Source of the DNA: CAZNKU01 sp964573775
GTDB lineage: Bacteria; Bacillota; Clostridia; Monoglobales; Firm-18
Assembly: GCA_964573775.1 (NCBI GenBank)
Contig: CAZNKU010000013.1
Span: forward strand, 1-31,194
Direction: 5' to 3'
DNA length: 31,194 nucleotides
The position numbers and the translations under genes were made by a program. A model generated the notes under the pieces. The model had not been told where the DNA came from. It worked only from the letters and a program-made list of their open reading frames with translations, and made no database searches. Positions 1-7,103 of this stretch are shown piece by piece. The first letter of the stretch is position 1. The number at the start of each line of letters is the position of its first letter.

Positions 1-311
1 CGTTTCGAAGTTTTGAAAAAATTGGCGTAAAATTGCGCATATCATTTCCCTCTGCTGCGGATGAGTCCAAATCTTTGATTTGGCTAACGAATCCCATGCA
101 AAGGATGTCCAAGAAAACGAGCATTTGCGAAGTTTGATTGGAAACAGCCGACTGTTGATGTGCAATTTTAGGAGTCAGTGCGATAAGTTCGCATATGACG
201 ACGGCGACAATTTTAAGAAACTGACGAACTACGAGTTGCTGACCGAACGTCCCGGCGTTGGGTTTTTGGGCACTTTTGCCCACACAAAAGTGCCTCCCAC
301 GCGGATAGCGT
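1..311. repeat. Interspersed repeat, copy A (runs off window start)
   Basis: Matches a second copy near 24.64-24.84 kb. Positions 11-57 align with 24639-24685 with one mismatch, and 157-311 align with 24685-24839. Copy A carries 100 extra bases (58-157), bounded by the near-identical hexamers CTGCTG and CTGTTG, so the length difference looks like a deletion between short direct repeats in copy B. A 10-bp hairpin (GGCACTTTTG / CAAAAGTGCC) lies near 269-294. The minus strand is open from a GTG at 283 to the window edge; the repeated nature and lack of a clear ribosome-binding site make coding doubtful, but the frame is uninterrupted for about 94 codons. Confidence 0.75.
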
Positions 312-341
312 AAAAACTAAAAAGCATAGTTAAAACTATCC

Positions 342-464
342 TTAAGAGTACTTATCATAGTAACAGGTGTTTTTGTATCGCTGTGGAATATCCTTGTTTG
401 GTAGCGGAAAAGCTCTTTTACTCACATTTATGTCAAGAGCTGCCCTCAAATTATCAAAATTCAT
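342..464 (-). CDS. Possible 40-aa protein, unknown
   Basis: A short reverse-strand frame starting with ATG, preceded by AAAGGA nine bases upstream, encodes 40 residues beginning MNFDNLRAALDI and ending NTCYYDKYS. It has no signal peptide or membrane segment and I recognise no family. It lies between the copy A repeat and the AT-rich repeat upstream of spmA, so it could be a remnant of a longer mobile-element gene. Codon choice (TTG, CTA, AGG) differs somewhat from the neighbouring housekeeping genes. Low confidence that it is a functional gene. Confidence 0.3.
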   Translation of the reverse strand: MNFDNLRAALDINVSKRAFPLPNKDIPQRYKNTCYYDKYS

Positions 465-527
465 AATAATTAGTCCTTTAGTTTAATATGATAATTATGG
501 TAGAAACACGAAGTGTTTCATCCTCCA

Positions 528-560
528 TTATTCACTATTCATTATTAATTATTAATTTAA
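528..560. repeat. AT-rich short intergenic repeat
   Basis: Tandem variants of ATTATTCACTATTC / ATTATTAATTATTAATT lie directly upstream of the spmA ribosome-binding site. Closely related strings occur at 24365-24390 and 25706-25735, and a GC-richer cousin (CATTCTGCATT) at 1740-1775 and 9716-9731. All sit at gene borders. They look like one family of small intergenic repeats rather than a promoter. Confidence 0.5.
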
Positions 561-578
561 AAAAACGGAGGTTTTTTT

Positions 579-1154
579 ATGCTAAACTACATATGGTCGG
601 GAATGATGATAATTGCCGTAATTTTCGGCTTGTTTACAGGCAGGATAACGGAAGTTTCCTCCGCCCTTATGACAGGTGCAAATGATGCAGTTGCAATGAC
701 AATTTCACTGATGGGTATAATGTGCCTTTGGACCGGGATTATGAATATTGCGGAAAATACAGGTGTTACGGAAATTGTGGCAAAGATACTGTCACCGCTG
801 ATGAGGGTACTGTTTCCCAAGCTTAAGGACAAAACGGCAAAGGATGCAATTATAATGAATATGACCGCCAATATGCTTGGGCTTTCAAATGCCGCAACAC
901 CTTTAGGTTTAAAGGCTATGCAGGAATTAAAACGTCTTTCCGACGGCAAGACCGCAACGGACGAAATGTGTATGTTTATAGTTATAAATACCGCCTCACT
1001 TCAGCTTATACCCTCTACGGTAATAGCACTTCGTCAGGCGGCAGGAAGTGTAACCCCCACAGACATAATAATCCCTGTATGGATTTGCAGTGTGTGTGTA
1101 ATAACCGTTGGAGTTTTGGCGGCAAAAATATTTTCAAAGAGGCAAAAATGTTAA
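579..1154 (+). CDS. spmA: Spore maturation protein SpmA
   Basis: A 191-residue polytopic membrane protein, close to the usual SpmA length. It carries nucleoside-recognition (Gate) domain features: GANDAVAMTISLMG near residue 35, the MTANMLGLSNAATPLGLKAM segment near residues 94-114, and the QLIPSTVIALR stretch near 140. SpmA and SpmB are needed for dehydration of the spore core in Bacillus and Clostridium; the molecular activity is not settled. ACGGAGG lies seven bases before the ATG. The 3' end overlaps spmB by seven bases, so the two are probably translationally coupled. Confidence 0.93.
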   Translation: MLNYIWSGMMIIAVIFGLFTGRITEVSSALMTGANDAVAMTISLMGIMCLWTGIMNIAENTGVTEIVAKILSPLMRVLFPKLKDKTAKDAIIMNMTANMLGLSNAATPLGLKAMQELKRLSDGKTATDEMCMFIVINTASLQLIPSTVIALRQAAGSVTPTDIIIPVWICSVCVITVGVLAAKIFSKRQKC

Positions 1155-1669
1155 ACACAGTATCAACACTTATTATGCCAACGATAATAGTGCTTATTTT
1201 AGCAAAGGGTATTATTAAAAAAGCACCGCTTTTTGACCTTTTTACAGAGGGTGCAAAAAACGGTTTTTCAACTTCAATAAAAATACTGCCCTCACTTGTA
1301 GGGCTTATTGTGGCGGTTTCAATGCTTAGAGCATCGGGATTTTTTGAGGTGACCTGCGACCTTTTATCACCCATGCTTGACAAGTTGGGCTTTCCCCCTG
1401 AGCTTGTACCTATGGCACTTATACGCCCCGTTTCAGGCAGTGCCGCCCTTGCAACTGTTCAGGATATTATTACAACCTACGGTGCCGACAGCTTTGTTGG
1501 CAGATGTGCGGCGGTTATGATGGGCTCGTCGGAAACCACATTTTACACACTTGCAATATACTTTGGAAGCGTGGGCATTTCAAAGTCACGCTACACCGTA
1601 AAGTCTGCACTTTTGGCAGACCTTGCAACCATTGTTTTAAGCGTGGTGTTTGTAAAGATTCTTTTTTAG
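1148..1669 (+). CDS. spmB: Spore maturation protein SpmB
   Basis: A 173-residue hydrophobic protein of the SpmB/Gate family. Family features include PLFDLFTEGAKNG near residue 27, RPVSGSAALATVQDI near 93-107, and the MGSSETTFYTLAIYFG motif near 124-140. The reading frame is open further upstream, but the ATG inside the end of spmA, preceded by AAGAGGC, gives the expected family length and N-terminus (MLNTVSTLIMPTII). Acts with SpmA in spore core dehydration. Nothing is missing or truncated. Confidence 0.93.
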   Translation: MLNTVSTLIMPTIIVLILAKGIIKKAPLFDLFTEGAKNGFSTSIKILPSLVGLIVAVSMLRASGFFEVTCDLLSPMLDKLGFPPELVPMALIRPVSGSAALATVQDIITTYGADSFVGRCAAVMMGSSETTFYTLAIYFGSVGISKSRYTVKSALLADLATIVLSVVFVKILF

Positions 1670-1680
1670 TTAATAGTTGC

Positions 1681-1777
1681 GGAACGAGCAAGCCCGTTCC
1701 CTACAAAAAAGAAATCCGCAATTTGTTGCGGATTTCAACATTAATTCTGCATTCTTAACTCTGCATTCTGCATTAAA
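1681..1777. repeat. Intergenic short repeats after spmB
   Basis: A 20-base imperfect palindrome (GGAACG..CGTTCC, 1681-1700) is followed beyond the terminator hairpin by tandem CATTCTGCATT-type units at 1740-1775. Both are typical of small interspersed repeats in gut Firmicutes; a related CATTCTGCAT string recurs at 9722-9731. No coding evidence. Confidence 0.5.
1705..1736 (-). terminator. Rho-independent terminator of the DacF-like/Cys-cluster genes
   Basis: A perfect 11-bp stem (GAAATCCGCAA / TTGCGGATTTC, 1711-1736) with a 4-base loop. Read on the minus strand it is followed by six T residues, a textbook terminator for the minus-strand genes. On the plus strand there is no T-run, so it is less convincing as the spmAB terminator. 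Confidence 0.85.
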
Positions 1778-1930
1778 TTAACAGCAGCAGTCGTTATGTG
1801 ATTCGCAGCAACAGCAGTTGTTATTGTCGTTAAAAAGACTTACAACAATAATAACAGCAATAGCAATCCATACCCAATCCCAGCTACCGCCGAAGATACC
1901 GTTATTATTTGAGCAACAGCAATTATTCAT
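1778..1930 (-). CDS. Cysteine-cluster small membrane protein (50 aa), unknown
   Basis: A 50-residue protein with a strong ribosome-binding site (AAGGAGGG, seven bases before ATG). It is strikingly modular: N-terminal CCC (residues 4-6) in an Asn-rich segment, a Gly/Trp stretch GGSWDWVW, one hydrophobic helix IAIAVIIVVSLF (about 22-33), an Asn-rich linker, then CCCC (39-42) and a terminal CCC (48-50). Ten of 50 residues are Cys in three clusters on both sides of a single membrane segment. I do not recognise a named family. It follows the DacF-like gene and precedes a strong terminator, and is bordered by sporulation genes, so a spore-envelope or metal/thiol role is conceivable; that is inference only. 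Confidence 0.75.
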   Translation of the reverse strand: MNNCCCSNNNGIFGGSWDWVWIAIAVIIVVSLFNDNNNCCCCESHNDCCC

Positions 1931-1934
1931 AACA

Positions 1935-1977
1935 AAACCCTCCTTCTTAGTTCATTACATACTATTCTGGAGGGTTT
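1935..1977 (-). promoter_or_regulatory. Hairpin covering the Cys-cluster gene ribosome-binding site
   Basis: On the minus strand AAACCCTCC (1977-1969) is complementary to GGAGGGTTT (1943-1935), giving a 9-bp stem with a 25-base loop. The 3' arm contains the Shine-Dalgarno sequence of the 50-aa gene. It could be a read-through-sensitive terminator of the DacF-like gene (a T-rich GTTTTGTT follows) or a translational switch that hides the ribosome-binding site. Confidence 0.55.
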
Positions 1978-1991
1978 AATTTTGTTAACTT

Positions 1992-3290
1992 TTAAAACTT
2001 TTTATACTTTCTGCGTCTGTTTCTACGGCGTATTCTGCGACGTTTTGCACGAAGGTATGCCGAAATAATCACTATAACTATAAAAGCTATAATTGCAAAA
2101 AGGATAAACTTTACAAAGGGCAGTCCGAAAAACCATAATATACCGCCAAACATAGCTTTTAAATTACTCCTTTTTACATCCTGCTCTGAAACAAGCTGTA
2201 CTGTGCCCACATAGTTACCGTTGTAGGTGTATTCAATATATCCTAAAACGTCACCCTTTTTAATTGGTGCTTTAACAGGCTCCTCCACCACTACCTTTCT
2301 GGTTACGGCAGAAATATCGTCATCATTTAAAACTTCAACCTTCATAGACCTGTTTGCAGCAAGAAGCAAGGTGTCTTTATTTTTACCGTTTTTAACATCT
2401 GCCTCTTCCAAAAGTGTGCCTATTTTAACAAGGTCTGCGGTTTTAAAATCGTTAAAGCCGTAGTCGAAAAGTGCCTGTGCATCTGTCATTGCGCAGTTTG
2501 TATCCTCTTCCTTTACGGAGTTTAAAACTATACACACAAGCTCTGTATCACCCTTTACAGCGGAAGATATAACGGAATATCCGCCAAAGTCCGTTGCAGA
2601 GCTTACACCTGCAGTTGCATGGTCGTAAATATAGTTGTAGTATATAAACTTACTCATAAGGTGATTTTTTGTCCAATACTGTCTTTCCTCCGAAAGATTT
2701 GTTGCAGGAATTGTAACATTTCTTGTGCTTATAACCGAATACAATGCCTTTTCCTTATAAATGGCACGGTAAAGCTTTAATAAATCCGATGCCGTAGTAT
2801 ACTGTTTGGAATCCTCCTTGCCTGTAGGGTTTGTAAAAACCGTATCTTCCATCTCAAGAGCTTTGGCATATTCGTTCATTTTTTTCACAAACTTATCAAT
2901 ACCGCCGTAATTTAAAGCTACGGCATAGACAGCATCGTTTGCCTGTTCTACAAGCATACCTGCAATAAGGTTTCCGCTTGTAAGCTTTTCACCGCGCTTT
3001 AACTTCATGCTTGCATCTGCATAGTAGGTATAGTCGTAAAGATTATCTGCAACGGTAATTGATTTATCCATACCGTAAATTTTAAATGCCGTGTATGCGG
3101 TCATAAGCTTTGTAAATTCCGCAGGGGCAATTTTTGCATCAAAATTTTTACTGTAAAGAATCTGCTCCCCTGAAAGTGTTGCAAGAACTGCAGAGCTTCC
3201 CTTAGGCGACGGTGCCGCCGCACTGCACATACAGGATGTGCTTATTATAATAACCAGGATTAAAAAAAGACTTGGCAGCGCTTTTTTCAT
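1992..3290 (-). CDS. DacF-like (peptidase S11 fold) protein lacking catalytic motifs
   Basis: 432 residues: signal peptide (1 to about 25), an S11 D-alanyl-D-alanine carboxypeptidase-like domain, a C-terminal DacF-type domain, then a membrane helix (about 388-413) and a very basic tail RAKRRRIRRRNRRRKYKKF. Overall alignment to DacF is clear (NPTGKEDSKQYTTASDL, NHLMSKF, LFDYGF). All three active-site motifs are altered: SxxK reads PAEFTK, with Glu58 at the nucleophile position and Lys61 kept; SxN reads Q116-A-N; KTG reads A225-T-A. Known S11 enzymes need these residues, so this is predicted to be enzymatically dead, perhaps a peptidoglycan-binding or regulatory protein. Promoter and ribosome-binding site (TAGGAGGA) are intact, so it is not an obvious pseudogene. 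Confidence 0.88.
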   Translation of the reverse strand: MKKALPSLFLILVIIISTSCMCSAAAPSPKGSSAVLATLSGEQILYSKNFDAKIAPAEFTKLMTAYTAFKIYGMDKSITVADNLYDYTYYADASMKLKRGEKLTSGNLIAGMLVEQANDAVYAVALNYGGIDKFVKKMNEYAKALEMEDTVFTNPTGKEDSKQYTTASDLLKLYRAIYKEKALYSVISTRNVTIPATNLSEERQYWTKNHLMSKFIYYNYIYDHATAGVSSATDFGGYSVISSAVKGDTELVCIVLNSVKEEDTNCAMTDAQALFDYGFNDFKTADLVKIGTLLEEADVKNGKNKDTLLLAANRSMKVEVLNDDDISAVTRKVVVEEPVKAPIKKGDVLGYIEYTYNGNYVGTVQLVSEQDVKRSNLKAMFGGILWFFGLPFVKFILFAIIAFIVIVIISAYLRAKRRRIRRRNRRRKYKKF

Positions 3291-3322
3291 ATTCTGTAAT
3301 CCTCCTAATACTTTATAGAAAG

Positions 3323-3351
3323 ATTATAACAGAAATTCCGACATATTACAA
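3323..3351 (-). promoter_or_regulatory. Vegetative-type promoter of the DacF-like gene
   Basis: Minus-strand TTGTAA, 17-base spacer, TATAAT. The -35 box ends immediately beside the stop codon of the upstream SpoIVFB-type gene. This suggests housekeeping-sigma transcription separate from the sporulation genes. Confidence 0.6.
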
Positions 3352-4230
3352 CTATATTCCCACAATTTTTTTCAGGGTGGTATTCATTCCGTATGTAGCG
3401 GTTTTTTCTATTATTTCCGTTTCGGTTACAACCTTTAAAACCTCCATACGGCTGTTTATAACATTTACCATATAATACCTGTCATAAGAAAGGTTTTCAA
3501 TTACGCTGAATGCCTTTTCATTTACATCTGCCACAAGTATATCTGCCCTTAAAGTGCCCTGACTTGCGAGCTTTTTTCTGCTGTACAGTATATCCTTCAT
3601 AATAATTGTATTTGCCCTTTTCCTCTCCTCTGTAAGGTTGGCAAGCAAAAAAACGCCTATAAGCAAAAATGAAAAATTAAAGCCTGTTGCATAAACTACA
3701 TAAAGACCTGCAATTGCTATTAAAAGTGCAGTTACCCTTGTAACCTTAAATACAAAAGTTGTTGCCCGTATGTGCCCAAATCTTTTTACAAGCACGGCAC
3801 GAAGTATCCGCCCACCGTCAAGAGGCAGTGCAGGCAACAGATTAAAAATACCCATAGCCACACTTGATGTTATAATATAATCACGATACACACCCCACCA
3901 CAAGCCGTATGTAAAAAAAGCTGTCAGAAAATTGCACACAGGTCCCGCAAGTGATATTTTAATCTCATCATAAGGCTTTACAATACATTCATCACGCACT
4001 CTCATTGTTATACCAAAGGGTAAAACCTCCACACCGTCTATTGGTACCTTGCACATTTTTGCAACAAGTACATGTGCACATTCGTGCAGTGCTGTTATAC
4101 AGTATGCTGCCAACAGCATTTCAAAAAAATTCAAAAACAGGCTTGTGGCAAAAAGGAGTATTGTTAAAAGCTGTATTTCCACCTTCCCCGCTTTTACAGG
4201 TCTTAAAACCCTTTCAGTTACCGGACGCAA
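3352..4230 (-). CDS. spoIVFB: SpoIVFB-type M50 site-2 metalloprotease
   Basis: 292-residue intramembrane zinc metalloprotease. HECAH (His49, Glu50, His53) is the HExxH motif inside a membrane helix, and NLLPALPLDGGRIL near residue 130-143 supplies the third zinc ligand Asp. Six or so hydrophobic segments are followed by a C-terminal CBS-like domain of about 80 residues, as in Bacillus SpoIVFB. In that system it cleaves pro-sigma-K in the mother cell. The start is TTG, nine bases after GAAAGGA; it overlaps the upstream gene by 17 bases. Length matches the family. The substrate here is inferred, since sigK is not in the window. Confidence 0.87.
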   Translation of the reverse strand: MRPVTERVLRPVKAGKVEIQLLTILLFATSLFLNFFEMLLAAYCITALHECAHVLVAKMCKVPIDGVEVLPFGITMRVRDECIVKPYDEIKISLAGPVCNFLTAFFTYGLWWGVYRDYIITSSVAMGIFNLLPALPLDGGRILRAVLVKRFGHIRATTFVFKVTRVTALLIAIAGLYVVYATGFNFSFLLIGVFLLANLTEERKRANTIIMKDILYSRKKLASQGTLRADILVADVNEKAFSVIENLSYDRYYMVNVINSRMEVLKVVTETEIIEKTATYGMNTTLKKIVGI

Positions 4231-4468
4231 TTGTTTTTATCCTTTCTGCAATGTCCATAACAGTGGCTTTGTAATCAACTGTGTAGGAAAGGGTGTAGCC
4301 TATACGTTCTGTAAGCTTTTGGGCAGTGCTTGTACGAAGAAGGCTTATTATAAATACAATAATTACTATAACTCCGCACACAATGCTTTGACGTATAAAC
4401 TTCACCCTAAATGGCACTTTTTCCTCCTGCCCCGTATTTCCTCTTACACCTTTTCTGTACCTTTCCAT
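4214..4468 (-). CDS. 84-aa single-pass membrane protein in the SpoIVFA position
   Basis: A basic N-terminal segment (residues 1-28), one hydrophobic helix (IVCGVIVIIVFIISLL, about 29-44) and a short extracytoplasmic segment ending ERIKTIASGN. It overlaps and precedes the SpoIVFB-type gene, exactly where SpoIVFA lies in Bacillus. SpoIVFA is about 260 residues with a LytM/M23-like C-terminal domain; that domain is absent here. AAGGAGTGAT precedes the ATG. Either a minimal SpoIVFA analogue that holds the protease at the membrane, or an unrelated small membrane protein. Confidence 0.7.
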   Translation of the reverse strand: MERYRKGVRGNTGQEEKVPFRVKFIRQSIVCGVIVIIVFIISLLRTSTAQKLTERIGYTLSYTVDYKATVMDIAERIKTIASGN

Positions 4469-4486
4469 AGCTTATCACTCCTTACA

Positions 4487-4517
4487 ACAGTATATTGATT
4501 AATCACAAGAAATATGC
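4487..4517 (-). promoter_or_regulatory. Possible sigma-E-type promoter of the spoIVF-like pair
   Basis: On the minus strand GCATATTT is followed after 15 bases by TATACTGT, resembling the sigma-E consensus (KMATATTT, then CATACANT). It lies about 20 bases before the 84-aa gene. Bacillus spoIVF is sigma-E dependent, so the match is in the expected place; the -10 element is imperfect. Confidence 0.4.
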
Positions 4518-4576
4518 CACATAAAAAACACTCCTGATAATTGTCTTTAATCAAAACCCTTTTTTACTAAAATATG

Positions 4577-4605
4577 TTGAAATTTTTCCTGTTTTGGTGT
4601 ATTAT
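4577..4605 (+). promoter_or_regulatory. Promoter of the radical SAM-ruvB-mscL operon
   Basis: TTGAAA, 17-base spacer, TATTAT, ending 32 bases before the ATG of the radical SAM gene. It is the only good promoter seen before the five closely spaced plus-strand genes. Confidence 0.6.
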
Positions 4606-4637
4606 TAATGTATTAGTTTGTCGAAAGGATAAAAATA

Positions 4638-6479
4638 ATGAATATAAACTATTTACTGGACAAGGTTGAAAAGCCCGGCAGATACACAGGCGGCGAATGG
4701 GGAAGTGTTATTAAAAACCCATCAGACGTGGACATCCGCTTTGCTTTTTGCTTTCCCGACACATATGAAATAGGTATGAGCCATCTTGGCATTAAAATTT
4801 TATACGGCCTTTTTAATAAGCGTAAGGATACATGGTGCGAACGTGTGTATGCACCCTGGACAGATATGGAAGCCTTGATGAGAGAACATAACATACCCCT
4901 TTACGCACTTGAAAGTAAGGACCCTATAAACAAATTTGACTTTGTAGGCTTTACGTTGCAGTACGAAATGAGCTATTCAAATATTTTAAATATGCTTGAG
5001 CTTGGTAACATTCCCCTGCTTGCAAGTGAACGCGGGGAAAATGACCCGCTTGTGTGCGGTGGCGGTCCGTGTGCATACAATGCAGAGCCAATAGCCGACT
5101 TTTTCGACTTCTTCACAATGGGTGAGGGCGAAGAGGTTATGACAGAAGTGCTTGACGCCTATGCAGAGCATAAAAAGCAGGGCGGTACACGAAAAGAATA
5201 TCTTGAAAAAATTGCACAGATTGAGGGCGTTTATGTTCCTTCATTCTATGATGTTGAATACAACGATGACGGCACTGTAAAATCCGTTACACCAAACAAC
5301 GAAAATGCAAAGTCCACTATAACAAAAAGAATTATAAAGGATATGGACAAGGTTTACTACCCCACAGACTTTATAGTTCCAAATATAGAAATTGTACATG
5401 ACAGAATTATGCTTGAGGTTTTCCGTGGCTGTACAAGAGGTTGCCGTTTTTGTCAGGCAGGTATGATATACCGCCCTGTACGTGAAAAGTCACCTGAAAG
5501 ACTTTTATCACTTGCAGAGGATATGATTAAAAACACAGGCTATGAGGAAATTTCACTTACCTCACTTTCAACCTCTGACTATTCAGGTTTAGAGCCTATG
5601 TGCAACGGACTTCTCAATATGACAAAGCCTAAAAACATCAATTTGTCATTACCGTCACTTAGAATAGACAACTTTTCACTTGAGCTTATGGAAAAGGTAC
5701 GTCACAAGGGCTTAACCTTTGCACCTGAGGCAGGTACACAAAGACTTCGTGATGTTATAAACAAAAATATTACGGAAGATGACATTACCCATTCAACACG
5801 TCTTGCATTTGAGGGTGGCTACAACGGTGTAAAGCTTTACTTTATGATGGGCTTACCTACAGAAACTGACGAAGATGTAGAGGGTATTTCCGACCTTGCA
5901 ACACTGGTTGCAGACCAGTATTTTGCAGTACCTAAGGAAAAACGTGCAAAGGGACTGCGCATTACCGTAAGTACCTCCTGCTTTGTTCCAAAGCCATTTA
6001 CCCCTTTCCAGTGGGAGCCTATGGATACTATGGAAAACTTAGAACGCAAGCAGGAAATATTGCAGAAGAAAATACGTTCACGTTCCATTAAATACAACTG
6101 GCACGATGCAGATGTAAGCTACCTTGAAGCAGTATTTGCAAGAGGTGACAGAAGGCTTAACAAAGCAATGCTTGAAGCCCACAAGCGAGGCTTGAAGTTT
6201 GACAGCTGGGCAGAATTTTTCAGTTTTGATAGTTGGATGGAGGTTTTCAAAGCCTGCGGTATAAACCCAGACTTTTACGTTACAAGAAAGCGTGAATACG
6301 ACGAGGTTTTACCCTGGGACCACATTAGCGTTGGAGTTTCCAAAAACTTTATGATAAACGAAAGCAAAAAAGCACACAGCGAGGTTACTACTCCTCAGTG
6401 CCGTGAAAAATGCAGCGGCTGCGGTGCAAATAAGTTTGGAGGTGGTATCTGTGGCGACTGTGCTAAGGGCAACATTTAA
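4638..6479 (+). CDS. Radical SAM protein, TIGR03960-type (B12-like N-terminus)
   Basis: 613 residues. The iron-sulfur cluster motif is C265-x3-C269-x2-C272 (RGCTRGCRFC), preceded by an N-terminal domain of the B12-binding-like type (EIGMSHLGIKILYGLFN, VCGGGPCAYNAEPIADFFDFF). The C-terminus has a cysteine-rich knuckle, CREKCSGCGANKFGGGICGDC. This architecture is that of the uncharacterised TIGR03960 family, whose gene is normally next to, or fused with, a DUF2344 gene, as here. A role in modification of RNA or a ribosome-related target has been suspected from genomic context but the reaction is unknown. GAAAGGA lies eight bases before the ATG. Confidence 0.9.
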   Translation: MNINYLLDKVEKPGRYTGGEWGSVIKNPSDVDIRFAFCFPDTYEIGMSHLGIKILYGLFNKRKDTWCERVYAPWTDMEALMREHNIPLYALESKDPINKFDFVGFTLQYEMSYSNILNMLELGNIPLLASERGENDPLVCGGGPCAYNAEPIADFFDFFTMGEGEEVMTEVLDAYAEHKKQGGTRKEYLEKIAQIEGVYVPSFYDVEYNDDGTVKSVTPNNENAKSTITKRIIKDMDKVYYPTDFIVPNIEIVHDRIMLEVFRGCTRGCRFCQAGMIYRPVREKSPERLLSLAEDMIKNTGYEEISLTSLSTSDYSGLEPMCNGLLNMTKPKNINLSLPSLRIDNFSLELMEKVRHKGLTFAPEAGTQRLRDVINKNITEDDITHSTRLAFEGGYNGVKLYFMMGLPTETDEDVEGISDLATLVADQYFAVPKEKRAKGLRITVSTSCFVPKPFTPFQWEPMDTMENLERKQEILQKKIRSRSIKYNWHDADVSYLEAVFARGDRRLNKAMLEAHKRGLKFDSWAEFFSFDSWMEVFKACGINPDFYVTRKREYDEVLPWDHISVGVSKNFMINESKKAHSEVTTPQCREKCSGCGANKFGGGICGDCAKGNI

Positions 6480-7101
6480 AAAAGGTGAAGCGCTGCGCTA
6501 CACAGGTCACCTTGACATACTCCGTACATTTGTAAGGGGTATGAGGCGTGCAGAAATACCATTTAAATATTCCGAGGGCTTTAACCCTCACGCAGTTATG
6601 AGCTTTGCTCTTCCTTTGGGTGTTGGTACCACAAGTGAATGCGAAATTGTGGAAATTCAGATGAAGGAGCAAATGCCTGTCAATGAATTTATAAAGGCAG
6701 TTAACGAAAAGATGCCTCCCGAAAGTATAGAGGTTTTATCTGCCGAATATTCCGATGCAAAAACTCCTGTAATTGTTAAGGCAGAATATGTTATTGAATA
6801 TGAAAGCGAAACAGACCTTAACTACGCAGAAATTGAAGAAGCACTTTCAGGCAAGGAAATTTTAATAGAAAAAAAGAGCAAAAGACAGATGAAGGAAATT
6901 AACCTTTCCGACCACATCTTTGAAAGCAAGGTTATTAAAAAGAGTGAAAAAAGCTTTACACTTTATGCTACCGTTTCTGCAGGAAACACCTTTAACATAA
7001 AGCCTCAGCTTTTAACAGAGGGTTTAAAGTCGGTATGTCCGTCTTTTAAGCCCATACTTGTGCTTCCAAACAGAAAGAAATTTATTTTTGAAGGAGAATG
7101 A
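6451..7101 (+). CDS. DUF2344 (TIGR03936) partner of the radical SAM protein
   Basis: About 216 residues from the chosen start. Family signatures: ALRYTGHLDILRTFVRGMRR and FKYSEGFNPHAVMSFALPLGVG near the N-terminus. The frame is open further upstream from an ATG at 6403, but GTG at 6451 with GGAGGTGG five bases before it gives the family N-terminus (ATVLRATFKKGEALRYTG). It therefore overlaps the radical SAM gene by 29 bases, implying translational coupling. Function is unknown; in many bacteria the two proteins are a fused or adjacent pair. No catalytic motif is apparent. Confidence 0.87.
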   Translation: MATVLRATFKKGEALRYTGHLDILRTFVRGMRRAEIPFKYSEGFNPHAVMSFALPLGVGTTSECEIVEIQMKEQMPVNEFIKAVNEKMPPESIEVLSAEYSDAKTPVIVKAEYVIEYESETDLNYAEIEEALSGKEILIEKKSKRQMKEINLSDHIFESKVIKKSEKSFTLYATVSAGNTFNIKPQLLTEGLKSVCPSFKPILVLPNRKKFIFEGE

Positions 7102-7103
7102 TT

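Noticed and set aside
80..313. 77-residue plus-strand frame at the window start
   Set aside because: It lies inside repeat copy A, has no ribosome-binding site, and its C-terminal part repeats in copy B; better explained as repeat sequence.
968..1147. Upstream extension of the spmB frame by 60 codons
   Set aside because: It overlaps conserved spmA coding sequence, and the ATG at 1148 gives the right SpmB length and N-terminus.
6403..6450. ATG at 6403 as start of the DUF2344 gene
   Set aside because: It would add 16 residues lying in the cysteine-rich end of the radical SAM gene; GTG at 6451 has a strong ribosome-binding site and the family N-terminus.
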